A stretch of 64,000 bases of DNA, taken from the NCBI RefSeq assembly GCF_000715495.1, contig NZ_JNLX01000067.1:1-64000 (forward strand), read 5' to 3'. This stretch comes from Hymenobacter sp. IS2118 (GTDB taxonomy: Bacteria > Bacteroidota > Bacteroidia > Cytophagales > Hymenobacteraceae). The position numbers and the translations under genes are program-made. Below the pieces are notes generated by a model. The model had not been told where the DNA came from. It made no database searches and saw only the letters and a list, made by a program, of their open reading frames with translations. Shown piece after piece: positions 32,951 through 41,750 of this stretch. Each line of letters opens with the position of its first letter. Position 1 is the first letter of the stretch.

Positions 32951-34420
32951 TTACTGGGCACGGCCGGAATCTACCAGCTTTTGCAGGCGGGCCTGGGTGT
33001 CGCGGGGCAGGGCGCTAAGCAAATCCAGACCCGTTGCGGCTTCTATTTTATCCACAGAAGTCAGGTAGGAGCGCCAGTCGGTGGTGATGGCGTTGTCGTT
33101 GGGCGTGTCGATGGCCAGCACGCGCACGGCGGGGTCGGTGCTGAGGCGCTGGAGGTCGTTCTGGCCTTCGGGCAGGATAACCAGCACTTTCCAGATGCGG
33201 GCCGGCACCGTAACCTGGCCCTGGTCCAGGGTTTGCACGAAGCCGTTGGCGCCAGTGCCGCCGCGGCCGTAGCTGCCCATGATGACGTAGATTTCCTGCC
33301 CGCGCTGCACCTGGGCGCGGCCGTATTCTTCGAGCTGGGCCCAAACCTGCTGGTTGTTGCGTGGGGCCTGGGGCACCATGTTGGTCATGAGAAAGGTGGC
33401 CGAATTGGCATCAAGGTCGGCGGTGCGGTCGCCGCTGGGGCAGTTGTGGCCTTTGTCGAACCCGGAGCGGCTGTAGCTGCCGGACGACACCTGGTAGAAC
33501 TGCCGGGGCAGGGCCGGGTCGGGGCGGAAGTTGTTCTGGCGGGGCGCTTTGCCAATGTCGGCCCGACCCAGATGCCAGCTCACCCAAGTGGGAATGCCGC
33601 GCCCGGCGTGGTAGCCGATGGTGAATTCGGGGCGCACGAGCAGGTAGTTGGAGGCGTTGGCGGGGTCGGAAGTGGCGCCGCTGGGGTTACCCAACGCCAG
33701 GTTCTCGGCCGACGTGCTGGAGGCCTGGGTTCCGGCAGGAGCGGGGGCCGGGCCGGGGCTGGGCGGTGGGGTCGGGCGCGGGGCCGTGGTGCCGGGTTTC
33801 GGAGTGTCGCGGTTCTCAAAGTAGCCGCCGGTGACGCCCGTACCAGCGGCTACGGCGGGGCCGGTAGTGGTTTCAATCCGGATGTCGTCGATGTTCAGCC
33901 GGGCATTCTGGCCGCTGGTTTTGCGGATTTCGAGCCGGATGGGCTGGTTGGCGATGCCCTCAAACACGTGCGGCACCAGCCGGGGACCGCGCGTTTCGAT
34001 GCGCTGACCGGTTTGTGCGTAGCTGCGGCCGCCGTCGCGGCTCAGCCACAGCTCCCAGGTGCTGGGGTCGTCCTGGCCATAAGCCGCCGCACTGATAGTG
34101 ATGCGCTGCACGCCGGCCGGCACGTCGAACTTCATGGCAATGCGGCCCAAGTTGTGCAGGCGGGCGGCGCGCTCGCCGTTCTTGTGGTCCTGGGGGCTGC
34201 TGCCAATTAGAGCCTCGGCAAACTTCCAGGGGCCGGTGGCCAGGGGTTCTTCGGCCTCGGAATAAGCGCCTTTGCTGCCGGTTTCGAACGTTTCGGGAAA
34301 GGGGGAAGCCGCTTGTGCAAGCTGCTGCTGGGAGGGCGCCTGGGTGGTGGCGTTTTCGGCAGTTTGCTGCGAGCAGGCCAACAAGCCAAATGCGACGAGG
34401 AGCAGGGAGGGACGATACAT
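32951..34420 (-). CDS. NucA-family DNA/RNA non-specific endonuclease, lipoprotein
   Basis: A 489-residue lipoprotein (lipobox LLAC, Cys16). Residues 40-185 form a beta-rich domain (FETGSKGAYSEAEEPLATGPW, VQRITISAAAYG, LNIDDIRIETT) of carbohydrate-binding/jelly-roll type. A Pro-rich linker (205-232) leads to a nuclease domain (238-485) closely like Anabaena NucA: LALGNPSGAT, RQNNFRPDPALP, the active-site motif FDKGHNCPSGDR with H325, FLMTNM with the metal ligand N347, and RNNQQVWAQLEEY with E364. The usual DRGH is DKGH. It degrades DNA and RNA outside the cytoplasm, anchored in a membrane. A NuiA-domain gene lies 3.3 kb away. Confidence 0.9.
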   Translation of the reverse strand: MYRPSLLLVAFGLLACSQQTAENATTQAPSQQQLAQAASPFPETFETGSKGAYSEAEEPLATGPWKFAEALIGSSPQDHKNGERAARLHNLGRIAMKFDVPAGVQRITISAAAYGQDDPSTWELWLSRDGGRSYAQTGQRIETRGPRLVPHVFEGIANQPIRLEIRKTSGQNARLNIDDIRIETTTGPAVAAGTGVTGGYFENRDTPKPGTTAPRPTPPPSPGPAPAPAGTQASSTSAENLALGNPSGATSDPANASNYLLVRPEFTIGYHAGRGIPTWVSWHLGRADIGKAPRQNNFRPDPALPRQFYQVSSGSYSRSGFDKGHNCPSGDRTADLDANSATFLMTNMVPQAPRNNQQVWAQLEEYGRAQVQRGQEIYVIMGSYGRGGTGANGFVQTLDQGQVTVPARIWKVLVILPEGQNDLQRLSTDPAVRVLAIDTPNDNAITTDWRSYLTSVDKIEAATGLDLLSALPRDTQARLQKLVDSGRAQ

Positions 34421-34469
34421 GTGGCGAAGATATGCAGCCAGCCAGCGCTCTGGTATGCGCCGCCATGCA

Positions 34470-34567
34470 CCGTCTGTTATGCTGAGCGCAGCCGAAGCAT
34501 CCTCTCATCTCCCAGCAATTTGTTCGCCGCAGACAAGATGCTTCGCTCAGCTCAGCATGACAGACGG
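34470..34567. repeat. GTTATGCTGAGC palindromic repeat upstream of the nuclease
   Basis: CCGTCTGTTATGCTGAGCG... at 34470-34501 pairs imperfectly with the complement ending AGCATGACAGACGG at 34537-34567. The core GCAGCCGAAGCATC matches the family members at 11673 and 26075. It lies between the nuclease start and the end of selO. Confidence 0.7.
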
Positions 34568-34607
34568 TTAGCAGACGGTTGTTCTACTTTGGCCCAGTAG
34601 GTGCCGC

Positions 34608-36206
34608 CTACGAGCTGCACGACAGCGTAGCGCAGCCGGGCATGTCCCAGGCCCAATCGGGTCGTTTGGCGGCCAGTTCTTCGTGCTCGGGCTGCTCGTC
34701 GAAAGGCTGCTTCAATACCTCATGCAGCGTGCGCAGATAGGCGAGGTCGCCTTTTTCGGCGGCCTCAATGGCCTTTTGGGCAATGTAGTTGCGCAGCACG
34801 TATTTGGGATTAGCGGCCAGCATGCGGGTTTTGATGGACTCGGGGCTGCGCGTCTCTTGGCGCAGGCGCGGTAGGTAGCGGTGCAGCCAGTCAAGCAGCG
34901 GCGTGTGGGCCGGGTTGGGCAGCGGGGTGTAAGCAGCAGCGGCCAGCAGCTCCTGAAACCGGTCGTTCTCCTGCTCGGGCGCTGCCAATAGCGCCGGGGC
35001 GGTGTGCGAAAGCTGACGGAAGAAAATGGTCATATCCACTTCCGCTGTGGCCAGCGCCTCTAGCAGGCTTTCGGTCAACTGGCTGTCGGCCTCCGCGCTG
35101 GCGGGGGTGAGGCCTAGCTTCTTCAGCAGAATTTCCTGACGGGTGCCCTCGAACGTGGACTTGTACAACTCCAGCCCGGGGCGCAACTCCTCGATATCCG
35201 GAATCAGCAGTGCGAGGGCCTCGGCCAGGCGGGCGAGGTTCCAGAGGGCCACCTGCGGCTGCTGGCCGAAGGCGTAGCGCCGGTGGCCAAAGTCGGTGGT
35301 GTTGGGCGTCCAGGCGGGGTCGTAGGGTTCCAGCCAGCCGTAAGGGCCATAGTCAATGGTAAGGCCCAGGATGGACATGTTGTCGGTGTTCATCACGCCG
35401 TGCACAAAGCCCACGCTCATCCAGTGGGCCACCATGCGGGCGGTGCGGCGGCAAATTTCCTTGTACCACTGCACGTAGACCGCGGCGGAAGGAGCGCCCA
35501 GCTCCGGGTAGAAGTGGGTGATGACGTAGTCGGCCAGCGTGCGCAGGTTGTCCAGCTCGCCGGCCGCGGCCATCATCTGGAAATTGCCGAATCGAATGAA
35601 CGTGGGCGCCACGCGGCACACAATGGCGCCGGGTTCGGCACGGGGGTTGCCGTTGTAGAACATGTCGCGCACCACCACGTCGCCGGTACCGGTCAGGCTC
35701 AGGGCCCGGGTCGTGGGCACGCCCAGGTAGTGCATGGCCTCGCTGCACAAAAACTCCCGAATGGATGAGCGGAGCACGGCCCGGCCATCGGCGCGGCGGG
35801 AGTAGGGCGTGGGGCCGGCCCCCTTCAGCTGCAGCTCCCAGCTGCTGCCATCGGTGGCCGGGAGCTCGCCCAGCGAAATGGCCCGTCCGTCGCCCAGCTG
35901 CCCGGCCCAGTTGCCGAACTGGTGGCCCGCATAGCGCGCCGCAAATGGCTTCATGGTGCTAGTGACGAGGTTGCCAGCCAGCGCGTCCACGCTGGGGCCG
36001 CGCTCGGCGGGCCGGGCCAGGCCCAGGAACTCGCCCAACTCCGTAGACCAGGCCAGCAGGTGCGGGTCGGCCACGGGCGTGGGGTCGATGCGGGAATAGG
36101 TGTAGCCGGGAACCTGGCGGGGGCTGGCATCGGGCGCGATTTCACCTCGCAGCTCGTCGACGAGGGTGTTGGTGAATTCGGCTTCGTGAAGGTGTTGGGA
36201 AGGCAT
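34608..36206 (-). CDS. selO: Protein adenylyltransferase SelO (YdiU/UPF0061)
   Basis: Pseudokinase that transfers AMP to protein hydroxyl groups, linked to redox homeostasis. The ATG at 36206 gives 532 residues, opening with PSQHLHEAEFTNTLVDELRG; the longer frame to 36263 is not conserved. Family motifs are AGHQFGNWAGQLGDGRAISLGE, LKGAGPTPYSRRADGRAVLRSS and the catalytic GFVHGVMNTDNMSILGLTIDYGP. The C-terminal CxxxCS ending (MPGCATLSCSS) corresponds to the conserved Cys pair/selenocysteine region of the family. Confidence 0.95.
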   Translation of the reverse strand: MPSQHLHEAEFTNTLVDELRGEIAPDASPRQVPGYTYSRIDPTPVADPHLLAWSTELGEFLGLARPAERGPSVDALAGNLVTSTMKPFAARYAGHQFGNWAGQLGDGRAISLGELPATDGSSWELQLKGAGPTPYSRRADGRAVLRSSIREFLCSEAMHYLGVPTTRALSLTGTGDVVVRDMFYNGNPRAEPGAIVCRVAPTFIRFGNFQMMAAAGELDNLRTLADYVITHFYPELGAPSAAVYVQWYKEICRRTARMVAHWMSVGFVHGVMNTDNMSILGLTIDYGPYGWLEPYDPAWTPNTTDFGHRRYAFGQQPQVALWNLARLAEALALLIPDIEELRPGLELYKSTFEGTRQEILLKKLGLTPASAEADSQLTESLLEALATAEVDMTIFFRQLSHTAPALLAAPEQENDRFQELLAAAAYTPLPNPAHTPLLDWLHRYLPRLRQETRSPESIKTRMLAANPKYVLRNYIAQKAIEAAEKGDLAYLRTLHEVLKQPFDEQPEHEELAAKRPDWAWDMPGCATLSCSS

Positions 36207-36364
36207 GGGAGCGGTAATTGCGAACAGGAACGGCGGCCAACAGGCGCGGCTATCCGTAAGCAAACGCTACTGGGCACCGCATGTTCCGATGGAGCTGCCA
36301 AAAGCTCATGTCCAGATTTGGAGAAGCCGGCTGTCGTTCATTTGGCCGGCATTCAACGCCTGTT

Positions 36365-37234
36365 TTACTGCACTGCGGCGCCGTTGGCTTTCAGTACCTG
36401 ATGCAGAAACAGCACGTGGTAGGGCAGCGCGTTCTGCCAGTAATCCCAGGTGTGGGCGCCGGGGCGCTCGGTGTAGTCGTGCGGGGTGTGGTTGTAGAGC
36501 AAGCGGCGGTGCACCTCGCGGTTGATGTCGATAAGGCCGTCGTCCACACCGCAGTCAATAATGAGGGGCAGGGCGTTGCGTTGCATCAGGTCCACCAGGT
36601 TCACCACCGAGTTGGCGGTGAAACGCTCGGGGTTGGTGGTTTCGGAACCGAGGACGGGAGCCCAGAGCTGGGCACGCTGCGCGGCGGCATCGGGCGTGAG
36701 GTTGCGGTTTTTGGACTGCAAATCCAATGCACCGCTCATGCTGCCGGCGGCGCTGTACAGGTCGGGGTGGCGAGCCGAAAGGTAGAGCGCGCCGTGCCCA
36801 CCCATCGACAGGCCCGTAATGACGCGACCCTTGCGGTCACGAATGGTACGATACGTCTGGTCGATTTTGGGGATTATCTCCTTAGTCAAATAAGTTTCGA
36901 ACTGGCTGCCGGGGTTCACGGGGCTGTCGAGGTAGAAGGCGAAGGTTTCGCCTTCGGGCAGCACAATAATCAGGTTGTATTGGTCGGCCAGGCGGTGCAC
37001 CAGCTGTTTGTCGGGCGTGTTTTTCAGCCAGTCGGCAAAATGACCGTAGGCGCCGTGCAGGAGGTAAAGCACCGGGTAGCTGGCCTTTTTATTTTTGGCG
37101 TACGAAGCGGGCAAAACCACGGCGGCGCGGTAGGTTTTGTTCATGGCCGCGCTGGGGATGGCCAGGGTGTCGACTCGGGCGGCCGAAGCCGTGAGGGCGG
37201 TGGTGAGCAGGAAAAGGGCGAGGAGGAAGCGCAT
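36365..37234 (-). CDS. Secreted esterase (esterase D/antigen 85-like)
   Basis: A 289-residue serine hydrolase with signal peptide MRFLLALFLLTTALTASA. The fold has YPVLYLLHGAYGHFADW, the nucleophile elbow GLSMGGHGAL near residue 146, the acid in IDCGVDDGL and the His in PGAHTWDYW. This is the pattern of putative esterases (PF00756), such as feruloyl or acetyl esterases. Natural substrate unknown. Confidence 0.87.
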   Translation of the reverse strand: MRFLLALFLLTTALTASAARVDTLAIPSAAMNKTYRAAVVLPASYAKNKKASYPVLYLLHGAYGHFADWLKNTPDKQLVHRLADQYNLIIVLPEGETFAFYLDSPVNPGSQFETYLTKEIIPKIDQTYRTIRDRKGRVITGLSMGGHGALYLSARHPDLYSAAGSMSGALDLQSKNRNLTPDAAAQRAQLWAPVLGSETTNPERFTANSVVNLVDLMQRNALPLIIDCGVDDGLIDINREVHRRLLYNHTPHDYTERPGAHTWDYWQNALPYHVLFLHQVLKANGAAVQ

Positions 37235-37266
37235 GAGTAAGATTATTGAGGTTGACGCCAGTGGAA

Positions 37267-38673
37267 CTATTGAATAAACACCGGCCGAATCAAGTTCTCA
37301 AAGGTGAAAATCTCGTCCCACTTTTCCTGTGTTAGAAGCCCGCGCTCTTTCACGGCAATATCGTGCACGGTTTTGCCGGTGGCCAGGGCTTCTTTGGCGA
37401 TGCCGGCTGCCGCCTCGTAGCCGATAACGGGGTTGAGCTGGGTGACGATACCGATGCTGTTGCGCACCATTTGCTCGGCGTGGGCTACGTTGGCGGTAAT
37501 GCCTACTACGCATTTGTCGCGCAGGGTGCGGCAGGCGTTGGTCATGTAGGAAATGGACGTGAACAGCGCGAAGCTGATGACCGGCTCCATCACGTTGAGC
37601 TGCAGCTGGCCGGCTTCGGCGGCCATGGTCACCGTGAGGTCGGCTCCGATGACGTAAAAGGCCGTCTGGTTCACTACTTCCGGAATCACGGGGTTCACCT
37701 TGCCGGGCATGATGCTGGAGCCGGGCTGCAGGGCGGGCAGGTTGATTTCGTTGATGCCGGTGCGCGGGCCGGAGGAAAGCAGGCGCAGGTCGTTGCAGAT
37801 TTTGGAGAGCTTCACGGCTGTGCGCTTGAGCACGCCAGAGAGCTGCACGTAGGCGCCGGTGTCGTAAGTGGCCTCAAAAAGGTCGCCGGCTAGCACCAGG
37901 TTCAGGCCCGTGATGATGCGCAGGTGCTCGGTCACGGCTTCAGGGTAGCCGGCGGGAGAGTTCACGCGCGAGCCGATGGCGGTGGCGCCCATGTTGATTT
38001 CGTCGATGAGGCGCCGCGAGTCGTCGATGCGCAGCAATTCCTCGCGCAGGTTGGTGGCGAAGGCCTTAAACTCGTCGCCCATGCTCATGGGCACGGCGTC
38101 CTGGAGCTGGGTGCGGCCCATTTTGAGCACATTGCGGAATTCCTCGCCTTTGGCCGCGAAGGCTTCGGCCAGCGCGCCCAGGGTTTCGCGGTAGCCCACC
38201 AGCTTGTTGTTGAGGGCAATGCGGAAAGCGGTAGGGTAGGCGTCGTTGGTGCTTTGCGAGCAGTTGACGTGGTTGTTGGGGTGGCAGAAATCGTACTCGC
38301 CCTTCTGGTGGCCCATTATTTCGAGCGCCACGTTGGCAATGACTTCGTTGGCATTCATGTTCACCGACGTGCCCGCGCCACCCTGAATCATGTCGGTCAG
38401 GAACTGGTCGTTGAATTCGCCGGCGGCCACCCGGTCGCAGGCGGCCACAATGGCATCGGCAATGGCAACAGGTAGAACACCAAGGTCTTTATTGGCTAGG
38501 GCAGCGCCTTTTTTCACGTAGGCCAGCGCCTGCACAAACAGCGGCTCGGTGTTGATGGGGATGCCGGTGATGGAAAAGTTTTCCAGAGCACGCAGCGTCT
38601 GGATGCCGTAGTAGGCCGAGTCCGGCAGCTGGCGCTCGCCTAAAAAGTCGTGTTCGGTGCGGAATGAATTCAT
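37267..38673 (-). CDS. aspA: Aspartate ammonia-lyase
   Basis: Reversible deamination of aspartate to fumarate. The 468-residue protein opens RTEHDFLGERQLPDSAYYGIQTLRA. It has the TxxNxN region GAGTSVNMNANEVIAN, HPNNHVNCSQSTNDAYPT, and the fumarase/aspartase signature GSSIMPGKVNPV. The long C-terminal part and the opening distinguish it from fumarase C. It may be cotranscribed with the esterase 32 bases downstream. Confidence 0.95.
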   Translation of the reverse strand: MNSFRTEHDFLGERQLPDSAYYGIQTLRALENFSITGIPINTEPLFVQALAYVKKGAALANKDLGVLPVAIADAIVAACDRVAAGEFNDQFLTDMIQGGAGTSVNMNANEVIANVALEIMGHQKGEYDFCHPNNHVNCSQSTNDAYPTAFRIALNNKLVGYRETLGALAEAFAAKGEEFRNVLKMGRTQLQDAVPMSMGDEFKAFATNLREELLRIDDSRRLIDEINMGATAIGSRVNSPAGYPEAVTEHLRIITGLNLVLAGDLFEATYDTGAYVQLSGVLKRTAVKLSKICNDLRLLSSGPRTGINEINLPALQPGSSIMPGKVNPVIPEVVNQTAFYVIGADLTVTMAAEAGQLQLNVMEPVISFALFTSISYMTNACRTLRDKCVVGITANVAHAEQMVRNSIGIVTQLNPVIGYEAAAGIAKEALATGKTVHDIAVKERGLLTQEKWDEIFTFENLIRPVFIQ

Positions 38674-38980
38674 GAAACAGGGGCGGGTGGGAGTTGATGT
38701 GTTGTGGCCCGCAGGACCCCATCCCCTAGCCCCTTCCCCTCCGGGGGAAGGGGAACTGATTTCTAGCTTTAGCTCTAACTCTAGCTCTTAGAATTAGAAA
38801 ACTACTGCTAGTTCCCCTTCCCCCGGAGGGGAAGGGGCTAGGGGATGGGGTCCTGCGGCCAGCCGGTGGCGGCAGACAAACCTACTGCCGGACGCCGCAA
38901 AGTATCGGGTTTGGGCTGTTCCTTTACAGCGCTTGCCCGCCGAGCATGGCCCCATATCAACCGCTATTTCGCCTCTCTCT
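38674..38980. other. Gene-free stretch between aspA and the DUF885 gene
   Basis: The 307 bases separate two divergent genes and are dominated by the 47-bp perfect inverted repeat at 38711-38856. The loop carries short CTAGCT/TAGCTCTAACT motifs. No reading frame or clear promoter was found. Confidence 0.7.
38711..38856. repeat. Perfect 47-bp inverted repeat of the CCCCTAGCCCCTTCCCC type
   Basis: Arms 38711-38757 and 38810-38856 are exact complements around a 52-base AT-richer loop. Each arm is itself palindromic in part (CCCCTTCCCCTCCGGGGGAA). The inner end GGGGAACT is shared with the element at 51450-51611, so the two form a family. Confidence 0.85.
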
Positions 38981-40738
38981 ATGAAATTCACCTACCTGCC
39001 TTTGCTGGCGTTGGCCGTGGCCAGTTGCTCGCCGGCCACCAAGTCCGGCGCCGACGCCTCCGCGGGCGCCGACGTCCGGTTTGACGCTTTCAAAGGCAGC
39101 TTCATTGAAGCCCTGTGGAAGCAAAACCCGGAGTACGCCTCCAGCCAGGGCTATCACAAATACGACTCGCTGCTGGTGATTCCCAACGCCGCCCAGCGCC
39201 AGAGCGATGCCGCTTTCTCCCAGAAGTATCTGGCGCAGATGAGCAGCTTTATCCTAGACAGCCTTTCCCCCAACAACCAGATTGACCTGCGCCTGCTGCG
39301 CAACGAGCTGCGTGCCAGTCGTTGGTACGCCGACACGCTGCAAAACTGGCAGTGGAACCCGGCCAGCTACAACCTGGGCGCCTCGGTGGGCGACCTGCTC
39401 AACGGCCGTTACTACCCGCTGGACCGCCGCCTGCGCAACATCTCCGACAAAATCAGCCACGCGGCCGACTACTACGCCGCCGCCAAAGCCAACCTCAGCA
39501 CGCCCACCCGCGAGCACACAGAGCTGGCCATCAAGCAAAACGCTGGCGGGCTGGCCGTGTTCGGTGCCGCCCTGGCCGATTCGGTGCGCAAGTCCGGGTT
39601 GAGCGAGGCGGAGAAAAAGACGTTTACCGACCGCGTGGCCGCCACCCGCGCCGCCGTGCAGGGCTATATGGACCACCTGAAAAATGAGGTGCTGACAGCC
39701 GGAAAATTCCGCTCGTTCCGCATCGGCAAAGCGCTCTACGACCAGAAATTTGCCTACGACATTCAGTCGCACTTCACGGCCACCGAAATCTACGAGCAGG
39801 CCCTGAAGCACAAGGCCGAGCTGCTGCACGACATGGGACGCCGAGCTGCCCGCCTCTATCCCAAGTACTTCCCTGGGCAGGCAGCACCCAAAGATACCCT
39901 GGCCCTGATTACGGCCGTTATCAACCAGCTCACCCTGAAGCACGCGCCGCGCGAAGGCTTCGTGGATGCCGTGAAGCGCCAGATTCCTACGCTGGTAGCT
40001 TTCGTTAATGACAAAAAGCTGCTCACCCAAGACCCCAGCAAACCGCTGGTGGTGCGCGAAACCCCGCTCTACATGCGCGGCAGCGGCGCGGGTGCCAGCG
40101 TGTCGTCGCCCGGCCCCTACGACACCGGCGCCAACACCTACTACAACGTGGAGCCCATCCCGGCGGAGTGGACGCCGGCCCAGGCCGAAAGCTACCTGCG
40201 CGAATACAACGACTACACGCTACAAATTCTCAACATCCACGAAGCCATTCCGGGCCACTACACGCAACTGGTGTACGCCAACCGCTCGCCCTCATTGGTG
40301 AAAAGCATTTTTGGCAATGGTGCCATGATTGAGGGCTGGGCCGTGTACGCCGAGCGCATGATGCTGGAAAACGGCTACGGCAACAACTCCGACGAAATGT
40401 GGCTGCTCTGGGACAAGTGGAACATGCGCGTGACCCTCAACACCGTCATCGACCACATGATACAGGTAGACAACGTCAAGGAAAACGACGTCGTGAACTT
40501 GCTGCGCCGCGACGGCTTCCAGGAAGAAGCCGAAGCCCGCGGCAAGTGGTTGCGGGCCACCCTCAGCCAGGTGCAGCTTAGCAGCTACTTCACCGGCTAC
40601 ACCGAAATCTACGCCCTGCGCGAAGAGATGAAAAAGAGCCAAGCCAAGGATTTCGACCTGAAAACATTCCACGAAAAATTTCTCAGCTACGGCAGCGCAC
40701 CGGTAAAATACATCCGGGAATTGATGCTGGCGAAGTAA
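38981..40738 (+). CDS. DUF885 family lipoprotein
   Basis: Putative zinc peptidase of the DUF885 family, 585 residues from the ATG at 38981. A lipoprotein signal (MKFTYLPLLALAVASC, Cys16) predicts membrane anchoring outside the cytoplasm. The metal site is HEAIPGHYTQ, followed by ALVEGWA-like GAMIEGWAVYAERMM, both typical of this gluzincin-like family. The C-terminus TGYTEIYALREEMKK is also conserved. The frame from 38933 would add 16 residues before the signal and is less likely. Confidence 0.87.
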   Translation: MKFTYLPLLALAVASCSPATKSGADASAGADVRFDAFKGSFIEALWKQNPEYASSQGYHKYDSLLVIPNAAQRQSDAAFSQKYLAQMSSFILDSLSPNNQIDLRLLRNELRASRWYADTLQNWQWNPASYNLGASVGDLLNGRYYPLDRRLRNISDKISHAADYYAAAKANLSTPTREHTELAIKQNAGGLAVFGAALADSVRKSGLSEAEKKTFTDRVAATRAAVQGYMDHLKNEVLTAGKFRSFRIGKALYDQKFAYDIQSHFTATEIYEQALKHKAELLHDMGRRAARLYPKYFPGQAAPKDTLALITAVINQLTLKHAPREGFVDAVKRQIPTLVAFVNDKKLLTQDPSKPLVVRETPLYMRGSGAGASVSSPGPYDTGANTYYNVEPIPAEWTPAQAESYLREYNDYTLQILNIHEAIPGHYTQLVYANRSPSLVKSIFGNGAMIEGWAVYAERMMLENGYGNNSDEMWLLWDKWNMRVTLNTVIDHMIQVDNVKENDVVNLLRRDGFQEEAEARGKWLRATLSQVQLSSYFTGYTEIYALREEMKKSQAKDFDLKTFHEKFLSYGSAPVKYIRELMLAK

Positions 40739-40758
40739 GAGCGGAATTGGCTGCTAGC

Positions 40759-40946
40759 CGCTGGCCGCAGTTTAGCGCGCAGCGCGTAACTGCAGGCCGG
40801 CTGATGGGCCGAGTCTCCAGACTCGCGTAGCTAGTTGGCCGCGTCCTACGCGAGTCTGGAGACTCGGCTCATTAGCCGGCCCGCAGTTACGCTTCACTCC
40901 GTTGCGCTAAACTGCGGCCAGCGCCCACCAGCGCCCACCAGCGCCC
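40759..40946. repeat. Nested large inverted repeat and triplicated GCGCCCACCA
   Basis: Outer arms CGCTGGCCGCAGTTTAGCGC (40759-) and its complement ending at 40923 enclose a second pair: CCGAGTCTCCAGACTCGCG and its complement. Total pairing exceeds 60 bases with interruptions. At the right end GCGCCCACCA is repeated twice and a third copy is partial (GCGCCCGCTT). The element ends 25 bases before the next coding sequence. Confidence 0.8.
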
Positions 40947-40971
40947 GCTTTAAATATCAAAGAATTCCCCC

Positions 40972-41739
40972 TTGTTTTTCCTGCTCTCCAAAATTCTCGA
41001 CTTCGTACTGCTGCCCACGGTGTGGCTGCTGGTGCTACTGGTAGCCGCCCTGGTGGCCCGGCAGCCGCGCCGGAAGCAGCAGTGGCTGGTGGCTGCGCTG
41101 GTTGCTTTCCTCCTCAGCACCAACACCGCGCTGGTAAATGAAGCGCTGCTGGCCTGGGAACGACCGCCCGTGGCCCTGGCCGAGCTGCCGAAGCAGTCCG
41201 ATGCGGCCGTACTGCTCACGGGCATCACCGGGGGCAATAAGTCGCCGCACGACCGGGTGTACCTGGGCCCGGGCGCCGACCGTTTCACGCATGCTCTTTG
41301 GCTGTACCGCGCCGGTCGGGTGCGGCGCATCATCATCTCGGGCGGCTCGGGTGCACTTGCCCACCAGGGCCCCACCGAAGCCGCCGAGTTGGCCACCCTG
41401 CTCCGGTTGGCTGGCGTGCCGGCCTGCGACCTGCTGCTGGAAGAAAAAAGCCGTAATACCCGCGAAAATGCCCTTTTTACCAAACAGCTCCTAGCTAAAT
41501 ACCCCGACATTAAGTCGCTGGTCCTGATTACCTCCGCGTTTCATCAGCGGCGGGCAATGGGCTGTTTCGAGAAAGTGGGGTTACGCCCCGTAGCTTTCCC
41601 CGCCGGTTTTCGCAGCTCCGACCGCCGGCTCACGCCTGCTGCCTGGCTGCTGCCCAGTCCCGGCGCCATGCAGGAGTTTAGCGTGCTGGTGCACGAGGTC
41701 GCCGGCTGGCTGACGTACCGGCTCCTGGGCTACCTGTAG
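40972..41739 (+). CDS. ElyC/SanA/YdcF-family membrane protein (DUF218)
   Basis: Envelope protein of the DUF218 family, linked in E. coli to peptidoglycan or outer-membrane integrity. The 255-residue frame starts at a TTG (40972); no ATG is available upstream before a stop. Two membrane helices (residues 7-30 and 36-55) precede a Rossmann-like domain: AAVLLTGITGG, RIIISGGSGALA, the family motif EKSRNTRENALFTKQLL and LVLITSAFHQRRAM. Exact function in this phylum is unknown. Confidence 0.82.
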   Translation: MFFLLSKILDFVLLPTVWLLVLLVAALVARQPRRKQQWLVAALVAFLLSTNTALVNEALLAWERPPVALAELPKQSDAAVLLTGITGGNKSPHDRVYLGPGADRFTHALWLYRAGRVRRIIISGGSGALAHQGPTEAAELATLLRLAGVPACDLLLEEKSRNTRENALFTKQLLAKYPDIKSLVLITSAFHQRRAMGCFEKVGLRPVAFPAGFRSSDRRLTPAAWLLPSPGAMQEFSVLVHEVAGWLTYRLLGYL

Positions 41740-41750
41740 CGGTTGGCCGG

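Noticed and set aside
32927..34210. A 427-residue plus-strand frame opposite the nuclease
   Set aside because: Gly/Ala/Val-rich shadow frame; the minus-strand nuclease has clear motifs and a signal peptide.
28812..34420. Inhibitor/nuclease pair as a toxin-antitoxin or contact-dependent system
   Set aside because: The nuclease is a self-exported lipoprotein without a delivery domain and the two genes are not an operon; a self-protection pair is the simpler reading.
38711..38856. Large palindromes considered as insertion-sequence ends
   Set aside because: No transposase or target duplication is visible between or beside the arms; the loops are too short to hold one.
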